Shown: positions 33,600 to 44,097 of the stretch, one piece after another
How positions within the stretch are numbered: the stretch's first letter is position 1
How the letters are laid out: each line of letters opens with the position of its first letter
Assembly: GCF_027409185.1 (NCBI RefSeq)
Contig: NC_084471.1
Coordinates: forward strand, 4,742,535 to 4,806,534
DNA: 64,000 bases
From: Cynocephalus volans
Lineage: Eukaryota; Chordata; Mammalia; Dermoptera; Cynocephalidae
Direction of reading: 5' to 3'
Notes under the pieces: generated by a model
Seen by the model: only the letters and a program-made list of their open reading frames with translations
Told to the model about the DNA's origin: nothing
Databases searched by the model: none
Made by a program: the position numbers and the translations under genes

Positions 33600-35325
33600 C
33601 AAAGCACGGGCATTCCTCAAAGCGGCGACTGTCAACGCTGACACCTCAACCCACAGGGTCACGTTCTACGTGGTGGCCCAGAGCCATGGCCATCTGCGCA
33701 GACTGTATAAAAAAGGAAGGCTCCTTGAAATAGCTGTTAAGATATGCCGTGTACTGTTCTTTTTATTGTTTTTCGTTTTTTAAATCTGCTGGTGTAATCC
33801 ACTAGATTGATTTAAGGTAGGATTTGAACCACGGTTTGAAAAATGCAGGGGAGGAAATGCCACTACAAATGCAGGTGATTTCTAAATCAGGCCAGTGACA
33901 CAAACGCCAAAGCTGGGCATTAACATCGCAAAGCTGGGCATTACCTTCCTACCAGTTTCTTAAAAGGTTGTCAATGGAAATAAATGTTTAAACGTAGATA
34001 ATTAGTAAAGCAAGTCATTTTCTTGAGAACATGAACAGTTTTAAGGGGCTAGAGTAAAATAAGGAAGGCTCCTAGGTCCCCATTTCCAAGAAGAAAAGCA
34101 GGAACTGCCAACCGGAGAATAAGGGCCACTGTTGCCAAGAGGAGGCACAGGGTGAGCTGCAAGATAGGAGGAGAGAAGTCACAGGGCCCTGTGGGAAAAC
34201 AAACAATGACCGCTTTTTCAGAATGAAGAATCAGGGAAATATCCAACAGGGTAGCGATTTCATTTTGCATTTCCCAGAAGCGAGAAGAAAACCCAATGTC
34301 TGGACGCCTGATCTTGGGGATATTTGGGGGGAAATATTTAAGCTGTGGCTGTGCTGACATCACTAATCTTTAACCTTGGGCTAGAGGACCGCGCGCTTGA
34401 GTGTGACAGTTTGATATAAGGTTATGGCAGGTTAAGTCTCAGTTTTCCTGCTCAAGCCAAAACGGCTTTGGGTTTAGGTGAGCTGCAACCAACCCACGGT
34501 GTCTGAAACATGATATATTTTCTGCTACTTTTCAGTTAAATACATGGTATTTTCTACTTCATAGCTCCAAGAGTCCACTGTGTGTGATCTGGGTTCAGGA
34601 TGAACCAGCTATGGCAGACAATGACATCTCAAGTGTAGCTTGCCAATAGTGATGGAAGATGTGGGTTTCAGATATGTAAAGTCTGAAGACATTTGCTCCA
34701 CAAAATTAATGAAATATGGTAAAAAAAAAAAAAAAAATCACATGAAGTTGGACCTGTTAAGTTGGAAGGGTGGCCCTCTAGTGGCAGCCGAGGTACTTCA
34801 TACCATTCTGAAGAGGAAGTGGCCAGCTCCAGAAACACTTTAGTCTCTGACACTGTGGGATTTCTCACACTGAACCCTCTGAGTGGTGAATTTAGGGCCT
34901 GGGAGCCAGGAGAGGAAGCGGTTGGGGGGAAACTGTCAGACTGAGCAGCTTCAGCAGGGACAGCCAGATGAAGAGACCAGGATAGAAAGGAAAGGGGACC
35001 GAAGCACATAGGATGGGAGAAGCTGCTTTATCCGACTTGTGCTAATCTTCCGGATCTTTCTCCCATCAGTTTGAAGAGAATTAAAGCATATTGCTTCTTT
35101 CCTGTCTGGGTGCATTGCAGCTCTGACAGCACATCTTGGCCCCAAGGAGAGCCTGGCTCTTCTGCAGATCACATGGGAAAGGGGAAGAGCCGAGGGAACA
35201 GGGCCAAAGGCCAAAGGTTCGCCTCACCTCCAGGGTTTGAACAGAGAGGCCAAGGCACAATGTGGTCATTGCAGGTTAGCTGAGACCTTGTTTAACGTCT
35301 CTCTCCCCCACCAGGTATTAAGTCC
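33600..35325. other. TRMU-GTSE1 intergenic, left part
   Basis: No gene recognised. A near-duplicated ~20-bp segment (caaagctgggcattaac / cgcaaagctgggcattacc, 33912-33945) and an A run at 34721-34737 are the only marked structures. Confidence 0.55.
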
Positions 35326-35752
35326 TGCTGTGGATTGATTAAATTGTGTCCCCTAATGTTCATATATTAGAAGCTTAATTCCCACTGTAACTGTTGAAAG
35401 TCAGAAATCCTATTATGGTAATTGAAAGGTGTGTCTCTGAAGAGGTAATTAGATTGTAGGACTACGCAGTAGTGAATGAATTAATAATGGTGGTCAGGGG
35501 CGTGGTTCTGAGGACTTTAAAAGAGCGCACAGGCTGGCCTGTGTCTCACTTGGGAGAGCGTGGTGCTGACAATACCAAGCCAAGGGTTGAGATCCCCTTA
35601 CTGGTCATCTTTTAAAGTAAATACGTAAATAAATAATAAATAAAAGAGCACGCGAGAAGTTCTGTCTCTCTGCTGCACCATATTCTGCCATGTGAGACCC
35701 TTGCATTGCTGTAAAGACACCACCAGAGAGACCCTCATCACATGTTCCCTGG
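35326..35752 (+). mobile_element. MaLR (MLT1-like) LTR, left half, split by provirus
   Basis: Parallel to the copy at 23159-23572 (shared aatcctattatggt, gtgtggttctgagg-type and cacatgttccctgg segments). It breaks off at 35752 where the class II LTR begins, and continues at 49687 (ttggacttgccagcctctga). A SINE (35531-35640) interrupts it. Confidence 0.8.
35531..35640 (+). repeat. CYN-type tRNA-Ile SINE, monomer
   Basis: Sense monomer inside the MaLR LTR. Target duplication taaaagagc(g/a)c(ac/gc) at ~35518-35530 and 35641-35653; A-rich tail with taaa units. Confidence 0.88.
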
Positions 35753-36327
35753 TGTGGAGTATGCATAAAGCAAATATACTTCACAGGGCTTGGTTTTCCA
35801 AAGCCTTGCATTTTCAAATATTGACCTTGCAAAGGACAGGAAATTTTCCCCAGGCTACAGTCTATGTTGTAAGATAAAGAATTGTAACACAGCAAGTTTG
35901 CTGGCTCAAAGACAGACAGGTCACTGATAGATATGTAAAGATACTGGGAAATTGCTGTAAGAAGAGAATGTTTGCTAAAATCAAGCTTTTGTTAGTGGAT
36001 CACTTAATTGTATTATAGAATGTCACCTTACTTTTCGTACTGAATGTTACCAGCTTCTATTGTTAAACTTGTTAAACTATACTTAGAAAAAAACCCACCT
36101 ATGTTCTCTTCCTGTAACTTCCTGGTCTGGAGAATAAATGTGGGAAGAGAACCCCAATTCAGGGTTAATTTCCCAAATGGAAGGAATGCATCACTGTTGA
36201 GGGTTCTGGGAGATTAACCCCTTATCAGGGCTTATCACTGCTCAGAAGAGATGGGCTTTGAGTGATCTTTGGCAGCCCCATCACCCAGGGTAAAAGGGGT
36301 GACAAATCTGTGGGAGGCAAAGCAACA
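35753..36327 (+). repeat. Class II provirus 5' LTR
   Basis: Starts TGTGGAGTATG, ends GGCAAAGCAACA. AATAAA at 36133. Matched by 49104-49680. Confidence 0.95.
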
Positions 36328-36329
36328 AA

Positions 36330-36347
36330 TGGTGACACCAATGTGAT
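36330..36347 (+). other. Class II provirus primer binding site, tRNA-Trp-like
   Basis: TGGTGACACCAATGTGAT lies two bases after the LTR. It matches the complement of the tRNA-Trp 3' end at 15 of 18 positions by my recollection of that tRNA; it is clearly not tRNA-Lys. Confidence 0.65.
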
Positions 36348-37217
36348 GAATTCTGGGTCCATGGATCAGAGACTGACCTGCCAAGCCTTGGAAAGGAAAA
36401 GAAAGAGGACATCCGCCACTCATCCCGACAAAAGAGAGGTCCCGACAAAAGGGGAAAAGGAAATAGGATGCCCGGAAAAGAAACAGGACATCTACTCATC
36501 CCATCAAGAGGGAAATCCTTGTAAGGAGGACTCACCCTGGTAAAGGGGATCATAGAGGTGGCTTTTGATTAAGCGATTGCATGCCTGCTGCAGTATCTAG
36601 CTAGGGCTTTGCCCAGAAGTTTTGCTTTCTTACTCCCTCAATTTTCTATCTATTCTTTCAATTATGTGTAGTTTACCATCTAAGAGGGAAATTCAACATA
36701 GTTTAGTCCTTCTATGTCTCCTTAACGCCATAGGTTATAAAGTAACCAACCGTCATCTAAATTATTATTGATTATAGTGGTTTGGAAATTTTGTCAAATT
36801 GCTTTAAAAATTATTCAGAACCTAACAAAAGGAAAAACCGTGTTTATTGCCTCCTCCTCCTCTCCCCCCATCTCCACCTTTGGAGGCAAACAATTAATTT
36901 ATTCCCTTGATGGAGTCCTGTCTTAAAGAAGGACATAACATGGGAGCTGATGCTCATCATGTCTCTCCTGCTGTAAGAACTGGGACTCAGGCGGCCGGCC
37001 CATGGCTCACTCGGGAGAGTGTGGTGCTGACAACACCAAGGCCACGGGTTCAGATCCCATATAGGGATGGCCGGTTAGCTCACTGGCTGAGCGTGGTGCT
37101 GACAACACCAAGCCAAAGGTTAGGATCCCCTTACCAGTCATCTTTAAAAAAGAAAAAAAAAAGAACTGGGACTTAGTCAAGACATGAAAACCTCTGAAAG
37201 GATGAGTCGACACCAGT
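36348..37217 (+). other. Class II provirus leader and 5' gag remnant
   Basis: A 65-codon frame (to 36543) rich in Lys and Glu, then AT-rich sequence with stops in every frame, probably the decayed matrix region. A dimeric SINE sits at 36988-37160. The class I provirus follows. Confidence 0.55.
36988..37160 (+). repeat. CYN-type tRNA-Ile SINE, dimer
   Basis: Sense dimer in the class II leader; target duplication aagaactgggact at 36975-36987 and 37161-37173. Confidence 0.93.
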
Positions 37218-37442
37218 TGACGATCCACCGGAGAGGGCTCATTTATTAGGCGGCACACACATATATATATAGGGCTTCTAGGGAAGGCTGATAGGCTTAA
37301 AATACAATCCCTACTTAGAGGGCAACAAGTGCCATGATGGGGTGTGGCCGAGAACGGCTTATGTGATCAGGGTGTGATCCCTTGGGGCATTTGGGTTCTT
37401 ACATTCCTCAGTGTGATCCCTTGGGGCATTTGGGTTCTTACA
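37218..37442 (-). repeat. Class I provirus 3' LTR
   Basis: On the minus strand starts TGTAAGAACCC and ends ATCGTCA. It has a 39-bp duplication (37372-37410, 37411-37449), a TATATA stretch and AATAAA just before the end. Confidence 0.92.
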
Positions 37443-37456
37443 TTCCTCCCTTTTTC
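37443..37456 (-). other. Class I provirus polypurine tract
   Basis: Minus strand GAAAAAGGGAGGAA directly before the 3' LTR. Confidence 0.8.
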
Positions 37457-37729
37457 TTGTTTTAGGAAAGGGGACGTTGAAGTCATCGAGCTACTTCCTG
37501 CTAAACTGGGGCGTTGTGGGGGGGGGGCAAAGGGAGGAAGGTACATAAATACCCATTATGAAACCCCAAAGGAGGGTGGAACAAAAGGGGAGAAGTCCAT
37601 AAACGTTCCTTGAAGCCACAAGTCGAATATGCACCGGTTCCATTGTTCATAGTTGGAGACTGGAGGGAGCAGCCAGGCGTCGGTAGCGAGGGCATGTAGG
37701 ACGCGTTCCCTCTGTAAGGTGGCGTCTCT

Positions 37730-38990
37730 TCAGCATCGGCTGAGGCGCTCACGAGATGAGGCGGGGGGTTCATCGGTACCTAGAAGCTGGTAGTTTCTAA
37801 GCAAAAGCTGGTTAAAGGCCTGATTAGAGATTTTTCCCACTTGGGTTTGAAGAAACCTAATGATGCAGGGCAAGAAAAGGCAGGTTATTGGGCCAGCCCA
37901 TGGCTCACTCGGGAGAGTGTGGTGCTGATAACACCAAGGCCACGGGTTCGGATCCCATATAGGGATGGCCGGTTTGCTCACTGGCTGAGCGTGGTGCTGA
38001 CAACACCAAGTCAAGGGTTAAGATCCCCTTACCGGTCATCTTAAAAAAAAAAAAAAGAAAGAAAAGAAAAGGCAGGTTATGAGGATAATGATTAGAGGTC
38101 CCAAAATGGGCCAAATCCAAGTTAGGATAGGGTTTAAGATAAAAGAAGAAAAGGGGTTAGAACTGGATGTGGTTCGTAGGCTGGAAGCTAAGTCGGTGAG
38201 TTTGATGATGTTTGTTTCTACTAGACCGGATTCATTGATACAATAACAGCATTCTTCCCTAAGGAAGATGCAAGTACCTCCTTTTTCTGCAGTGAGGAGG
38301 TCTAGTGCTCTGCGGTTTTGGAGGGTGACCTGAGCTAAAGAGGTGATTTGTCTCTGTAGAGAGAAAAGAGATTCGGCAGTGGAGGTCAGAGTCCCTTCAA
38401 GTTTAGCATTTATGTCTTCGACCACCCAAAAACTGTGTCCTAAGGCTCCTCCCGACAGGCCGGCTCTGACCGCTGATGTTGTTAAGGAAATACCAACCAT
38501 GATGGGGAGGAAGGCGGCCCTTTTTTGTCTTGAGGGTGGGTGAAGAAGATGGAACAGTTCTGAACTGGTGTACAGAGTGAGTTGAGGGACGATGGTGACA
38601 AGAAGGCATGGGGCAGTAAGATTAGGCAGGATGGAGGTAGAGAGGGTTCCATTGCACCAGAAGAAAGAGCCTGGTGGGGCGACAGTGTGGGTATAAATGG
38701 TTGAGGAAGCGTTTAAGGGGATGGCCACCAGGAGCGGTCGCATGAGAGAAAACAATTTCCGGGAGAGAGAGAGAAAGATGAGTGTTTCAGAAATGGTCTG
38801 TTGCCAGGTGTAAATGGGTGACCTTGGGGAGCTAGCAGAGGGGCCTGAAACCTCCCTGGGGGAAATGAAAAGAACAGGAGAAGGCCAAGGAGAAAGTTCA
38901 TGTCTCTGGAATTGGGGGTAAGGCTGAGGTCCAGGATATGCGGAGTTTGAAAGGGTCGGTAGGATGAGGGATACACTTAAAGGAATGGTG
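37730..38990 (-). pseudogene. Class I env remnant: end of SU and whole TM subunit
   Basis: On the minus strand, a frame from about 38990 holds a short SU remnant and a furin-type RQKR. It continues with a hydrophobic fusion-peptide-like stretch, an immunosuppressive-type segment (LQNRRALDLLTAEKGG), a CX6CC motif and a membrane anchor (ILGPLIIILITC). A SINE (37889-38063) then interrupts the frame. The cytoplasmic tail continues at 37730-37888 (RFLQTQVGKISNQAFNQLLL). Most of SU, including any receptor-binding part, is missing. The frame stays open for 361 codons, but both ends of that frame are SINE sequence. Confidence 0.88.
37889..38063 (+). repeat. CYN-type tRNA-Ile SINE, dimer
   Basis: Inserted in env just after the membrane anchor; target duplication aagaaaaggcaggttat at 37872-37888 and 38064-38080. 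Confidence 0.94.
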
Positions 38991-39128
38991 GTTTTTTTTG
39001 TTGTTGTTGTTGTTGTTTTTTCGTGACCGGCACTAGTGCCCCGGTCAGTCCTATATAGGATCCGAACCCGCGGCGGGAGCGTCGCCGCGCTCCCAGCGCA
39101 GCACTCTACCAAGTGCGCCACGGGCTCG
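38991..39128 (-). repeat. CYN-type SINE, hairpin variant
   Basis: Inverted, with a (ttg)n tail at left. Target duplication ggaatggtg at 38982-38990 and 39129-39137. The anticodon arm is replaced by rc gggagcgcggcgacgctccc. Confidence 0.92.
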
Positions 39129-39263
39129 GGAATGGTGTGTTAAGTTTCCTTGCAGCTTGTTACTGGAGTTCTCGGTGGCTGAGGGTGGATCCTGAGTGTA
39201 AGGCTTCAGCCTGGAAATATGAATCCATGGAGTCAAAGGATGACAGGACATGGGCCTTCCCAC

Positions 39264-39760
39264 TTAGGGGTCAGGGGGGTTTTGGGTTCCGGGGATGGTT
39301 CTCTCTACCTTTCCAGATGCCTGAGGTTGATAAGGGCAATGTAGGTGCCAGGGGAGAGAGAGTGACTGGGAGAGTTTTTGTATTACCTGGGCGGTAAATT
39401 CAGGTCCATTGTCAGATTGAATGGAAGTGGGCATCCCAAATCGTGGGATGATTTGGGAAAGGAGAGTCTGGGCTACGGTGGAGGCCTTTTTATTGGATGT
39501 TGGGAATGCCTCTACCCATCCTGAAAAGGTATCAACAAACCCGAAGAGGTATTTGAGGCGCCGGACAGAAGGCATGTGTGTAATTCGGTGCGAAGGTGGG
39601 AGAGCAAGGGTATGTGGTGAGAGAATGGTGAGAGGTGCGCCAAATGTTAATTTGGATGCCTCCTTATGCAGTAACTGCCCCGCTGCCAGGGCTCTTAGAC
39701 AGGGTGTCCAGCCTCCTACAGTGGGGTCCAACTGTTTTGATAGGTACAAGGGGGTGAATG
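39264..39760 (-). pseudogene. Class I pol remnant: RT connection joined to integrase core
   Basis: The minus frame reads a connection-domain piece (PCLRALAAGQLLHKEASKLT), then jumps to integrase (FVDTFSGWVEAFPT, QSDNGPEFTA, GKVERT). RNase H and the zinc-binding N-terminus of integrase are absent. The first catalytic Asp, normally just before THMP, is lost. It is not functional. Confidence 0.88.
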
Positions 39761-40482
39761 GGAATGACAGCAGCATTAACAAGGCAGAGATCTTGGACGA
39801 GACGAAAGGCGCCATTAGGTTTTTTTACAGCGAGTATGGGAGTATTGAAAGGGGAGCGAGTGGGACGGAGATACCCCTTTTTTAATAGGTCCTGAATGAT
39901 GGGGCTTAACCCGAGGAGGGCTGTTGTGGTTAATGGATACTGAGCCTGACAAATATATTTGGAGGGGTCTTTTAGTTTTATGTGTACAGGGGAACACTGG
40001 GCCAGAGCGGGGCTGGCAGTGTCCCAAACTGTGGGGTTAACAGGGTGCATTAAGATGGGTAAGGACTTCTTTGGAGGGGTGGAATTAGTAGGATCTTGGG
40101 CTTGAACTAGCGCTAGGAGGAAGGAAATGGGGGAAGAGGAAGAGGACAAGGGCAAAGTAATGGAGGCTTGAAGCCGTGATAGAATGTCCCGACCCAACAA
40201 GGGGACGGGGCATTGTGGCATGACTAGAAAGGAATGGGAGAAAATGGATTGAGTGCCTCGAAGGCAGCAGGTTAAAAGAGGGGCTTTTTGGGGAAAGATT
40301 TGTTTACCTCCTACCCCGACTATAGGAGAGCTGCTGGAGGTGGTGGGGCCTTTATATTCCCTTAAGACCGAAAAGGTGGCTCCAGTGTCCAGGAGGAAAG
40401 ATATTGGGTGGCCGTCCACAACCATGGATACCCTGGGCTCTTGCTTTGTTACAGAGATGGTTGGGAAGGGCCCAAGGCTCCG
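39740..40482 (-). pseudogene. Class I protease and N-terminal RT remnant
   Basis: Minus frame from just after the gag stop: protease with SFLLDTGATFSVL (active site intact) and LLGRDILS. Then RT fingers (YPLTTTALLGLSPIIQDLLK, SPFNTPILAVKKPNG). The frame leaves RT near 39745, where sequence jumps to the connection domain; the YxDD catalytic site is gone. Confidence 0.88.
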
Positions 40483-41993
40483 TCAGTCCTCCTCAGCGAG
40501 GCCCACCATAGGTGGTGTCCACGGTTCAGGGGACTGTGGGGCAGTTGGTCCCTCACCCCTTCGGGCAAGGGGGCAATCAGATCCCCAATGTCCCTTCTTT
40601 TTGCATTTTGGACAAGGAGTGGTGGGTGGCCTGGCGGTGGGGCAAGCCTTTGCCCAATGCCCTTCCTTTCCACATTTAAAGCAGGCTCCAGGTGGAGGCT
40701 TAGAGGTGGAGGCTGTGGGAGGGCGCCCAGGGGGTTTGATAAGCTGGGCCAACATCTGGAAGTTGGCATGGTCGGCCTTTTGTTTTCGACGTTCCTTTTC
40801 CTCCTCCCGATTATGAAAAACCTTGAAGGCCACTGACAGGATTTCAGTCTGAGGGGTTGCAGGACCCTGCTCTAATTTTTTAAGTTTAGTTTTAATGTCG
40901 GGGTAGGATTGGGCCAGGAAATAGGTCATAAGGACATGCCGGCCGTCTTCTGAGTTGGGGTCTAAGGTAGTGTATTGTTGAAAGGCCTGAGTTAATCTAT
41001 TGAGGAATTTGGAGGGAGTTTCTTCCTTTTTTTCGACAATTTCTTGAATTTTTTGGAAATTGATGACCTTGTGAGCTGATTTTTTGAGGCCAATTATTAA
41101 GCAAGAGGCAAAACAGTCTCAAGCCTGGATTCCCTGGGCTGTGTTATAATCCCAATTAGGTTCCTGTTCCGGGACTGCTTTGGGGCCTGGCGGGTGATTC
41201 GGATTGGTACAATGGGTGTCAGTGGCATGGGTTTGGGCTGTATCCCAGACCCTGCGGCGTTCCTCGGCGAGGAGGGTATTGGCTAGGAGCATGAAGATGT
41301 CATGATGTGTGAGGCTGTAGGCCTGCAGGATCCATTGGAATTCTTTAATGTAGGTGTTAGGGTCGGTAGAGAAAGAGCCTAGTCTTTTTTCTGATTCTGT
41401 AAGGTCAGCTAGGGAAAAGGGAACATGGACCCTAACTACTCCTTCAGCCCCAGCTACCTCACGTAGTGGGGCGATTGTTAAAGGGGCGGGGGGAGGTCCT
41501 CGGGAACGGGTGAAAGGGGGGCTTAGTGGGTCAGGAGTAGGGGAGGGTAAAGACGGGGGACTGGATGGCGCAGGAGGTACAGAAGGTGATGCGGATGACG
41601 GGGGAGGAGGAGCAGGCGCCAGAGGCACTGGGGGAGGAGGAGGTCGGTAGAGTGGGGGTTCATCAGCAGGGTCAAAGGTGGAAGAATTGATGGGTGACTG
41701 TGAAGAGGGTTTACAGGCTAAAAGGACTTGAGAGGGAGCACAGGAGGAGCAGAGGGCGGGGTTCTGAGCCAAGAGGTGAAAAGCCTCGATGTAGGGGATC
41801 TCCTTCCATTTTTTTAGGCACTGGCAGTAGTTAAAGAGGTCTCGTAGAATGTTAGGATCTAGTGTGCCCTCAGGGGGCCATGTGTTTTGATTATCAAAAG
41901 GATAATAAGGCCAATCTTGTGTGCAGAATTTGGTGAGGAGTTTGGGCTCAATATCCGGCCTGAGTCCCCTAGGGAGGAGGAGGAAGCACCCAT
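40483..41993 (-). pseudogene. Class I gag remnant
   Basis: Starts MGASSSS at 41993 (myristoylation type) and shifts frame early. A matrix region follows (WPPEGTLDPNILRDLFNYCQ), then a long Pro-rich stretch at 41450-41660 and capsid (VPFSLADLTESEKRLGSFS). Nucleocapsid has two CX2CX4HX4C knuckles (CFKCGKEGHWAKAC and CPKCKKKGHWGSDC). A stop at 41119 interrupts capsid. Gag ends in TGA (40483-40485), with protease following in the same frame. Confidence 0.87.
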
Positions 41994-41999
41994 TCTGGT

Positions 42000-42736
42000 C
42001 TCTTAATGGGAATTTAGACAGAAATCGGACAGAGATTTAGTGATAAGACAGATCCTTCGACCGGTTGGGAAAGGTGGGATCCTAGAGGGCGTCCCCAGTA
42101 GGTCACGTCAGTCCCGGCAGGTTCAGGTACGAACCAGGAGGAGAGAAGGGAGGTGTGGGTCGTCACTCAGACCTCCATTTCTCTAGGGCAAAAGCCCGGT
42201 GCCTGAAGGAACCTAGCGCCAGGATTTTCTGGTCGGGTCCCGGACCCGGGAAGTGGAGAGAAGAGAGTGGTGGACAGGAGGATGAAGGAGAGAACAGAAT
42301 GGGGCTTTTAACCTCCAAAAATGAAAGTAAAAGTTTACCAGGGCTTTGGAACCTGTTATAGTTTGGGAATTTATGGTGGTCGTGAAGACCATGGTGGGGT
42401 GGGGTATGGGCGTTAGGGGCCACTGGACAGTCACGGCTAGGCTCCCTGTAGTAGCCTGAAAAAGGGCTGGTGCCCTTTAGGAAAGGGGGCTTACCTAATG
42501 ATGAGCCGGTGGTGAGTGGAAGGATCCAGCGCCAAAAAGAATGGACGAGGGTGGACGGTCAGTGGTGAGCGGTGGAAGGGAGGCCGGTCCTGGCGGGACG
42601 GAGTTCCCGAGGGGCGACTTGGAAAGTGCTGCCACTGCGATTCGAAAAGTGTTACCGCTCGAGGGAGCCCTGAGGGGCGACTTGGAAGGTGTTGCCGCTG
42701 CGATCCGAAAAGTGTCACCGCTCGAGAGAAGCTCCA
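42000..42736 (-). other. Class I provirus leader with 63-bp tandem repeat
   Basis: Non-coding between PBS and gag. It has two copies of a ~55-bp segment (from 42609 and 42672, period 63), each starting gaggggcgacttggaa and ending accgctcgag, with several differences. Confidence 0.7.
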
Positions 42737-42754
42737 TCCCGGGTTTCGGCACCA
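42737..42754 (-). other. Class I provirus primer binding site, tRNA-Phe
   Basis: Minus strand TGGTGCCGAAACCCGGGA, two bases after the LTR. It is the exact complement of the tRNA-Phe 3' end, 18 of 18 with the CCA. Confidence 0.92.
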
Positions 42755-42756
42755 GT

Positions 42757-42983
42757 TGACGATCCACCGGAGAGGGCTCGTTTATTAGGCGGCACACACA
42801 CACACATATATAGGGCTTTTAGGGAAGGCTGATTGGCTTAAAATACAATCCCTACTTAGAGGGCAACCAGCGCCATGATGGGGTGTGGCCGAGAAGGACT
42901 TACATGATCAGGGTGTGATCCCTCGGGGCATTTGGGTTCTTACATTCCTCGGTGTGATCCCTTGGGGCATTTGGGTTCTTACA
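42757..42983 (-). repeat. Class I provirus 5' LTR
   Basis: Starts TGTAAGAACCC, ends ATCGTCA. Holds the same 39-bp duplication (from 42913 and 42952), TATATA near 42805 and AATAAA at 42781-42786. Confidence 0.93.
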
Positions 42984-42999
42984 ACCTCCCTTTCTCCTT

Positions 43000-44061
43000 G
43001 TTTGAAAAAATTTAAAAGAGCATAACAGAAAATGGCTTACATAGTACTTTTACTAAGGAATACTTAGAATCAATTGCTAATGGGTATAATATGACCCCTT
43101 GGGATTGGAAAACACTTGGAAAAAACTGTTTTAACTCCTGCTCAATATACTGTATGGCTACAAGAATATCAGGAAGCCTTAAACGCTATTTCACTTGAAA
43201 ATTTACAAAATGAGGTTCAAATTAGCATAGACATGTTACTTGACCAAACAACTAGAGCAGCCATAAAGGCTTGGAACAAAATTCCTGAAACAAAATCTAA
43301 ACTTCAACCTCTTCCTTCCCCTGATGCATTTTGTATACAAAGATTAGATAAGACCTGGCCACTGTTGACACTATCTGTTGAACAAAAATTAATTACAGAT
43401 TTGGGGGCTGATGTTACCATAATTGCTAAAAAGGATTGGACTCCATTATGGAAAATAACTTCTTCACCAGTTACACTTACTGGATTAGGTGGGTTCAAAA
43501 TCCCTTATCAAAGTAAATCCTTTGTTGTGTACTGGCCCCAAGAGACAAACTGCCTCCATTATGCTTTATGTTCCAGATCTCCCTTGAGCTCTATGGAGCT
43601 AAGACCTCCCTGCTCAATGGGGTGTTTATATTGGGACATCTCTTTCAAAATTTATCATAATGGCCATGGCCACAGTCCCACCAGTCAAATTACAATGGAC
43701 CCCTAGTCCTCCAGTTTGGGTGGAGCAGTGGCCTCTTAAAGGGGAGAAATTAAATACAGCTACTTTACTTGTTAAACGACAGTTACAAATGGGACATTTA
43801 GAGCCATTGCATAGTCCCTGGAATACTCCCACTAAATCTTTTGCCACTGTTAGACTGGGACCCACTGAGCCTTATATAGATTTTATTAATCGTCTTCAAG
43901 ATGCTATAACTAGGGCCGGCCCGTGGCTCACTCGGGAGAGTGCGGTGCTGATAACACCAAGGCCCCGGGTTCGGATCCCATATATGGATGGCCGGTTCGC
44001 TCACTGGCTGAGTGTGGTGCTGACAACACCAAGTCAAGGGTTAAGATCCCCTTACCGGTCA

Positions 44062-44097
<36 letters not shown>

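Larger units (their letters stand above)
37218..42983 (-). mobile_element. Class I (gammaretrovirus-like) provirus nested in the class II provirus
   Basis: Two ~226-bp LTRs flank gag, pro, pol and env on the minus strand. The PBS matches tRNA-Phe at all 18 positions, as in HERV-F-type elements. Gag has a myristoylation-type start (MGASSSS), a Pro-rich region and two zinc knuckles. It is followed in frame, past one TGA, by protease with an intact LDTGA. Most of RT, all of RNase H and the N-terminal integrase are deleted. Env keeps only the end of SU and the TM subunit. The LTRs differ at roughly 5% by eye, so it is younger than its host provirus. The outer flanks carry PPT-like and PBS-like sequence instead of a clear target duplication. 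Confidence 0.92.

Noticed and set aside
37502-37530. Frame changes near the G run in the class I 3' region
   Set aside because: The 10-11 base G run (from 37516) is error-prone, so I do not infer biology from frames there.
38036-39121. Functional envelope gene
   Set aside because: Most of the surface subunit is missing, the start comes from SINE sequence and a SINE splits off the cytoplasmic tail. Kept only as a remnant with an open frame.
39421-39885. 154-codon plus-strand frame
   Set aside because: Antisense shadow of the class I pol remnant.
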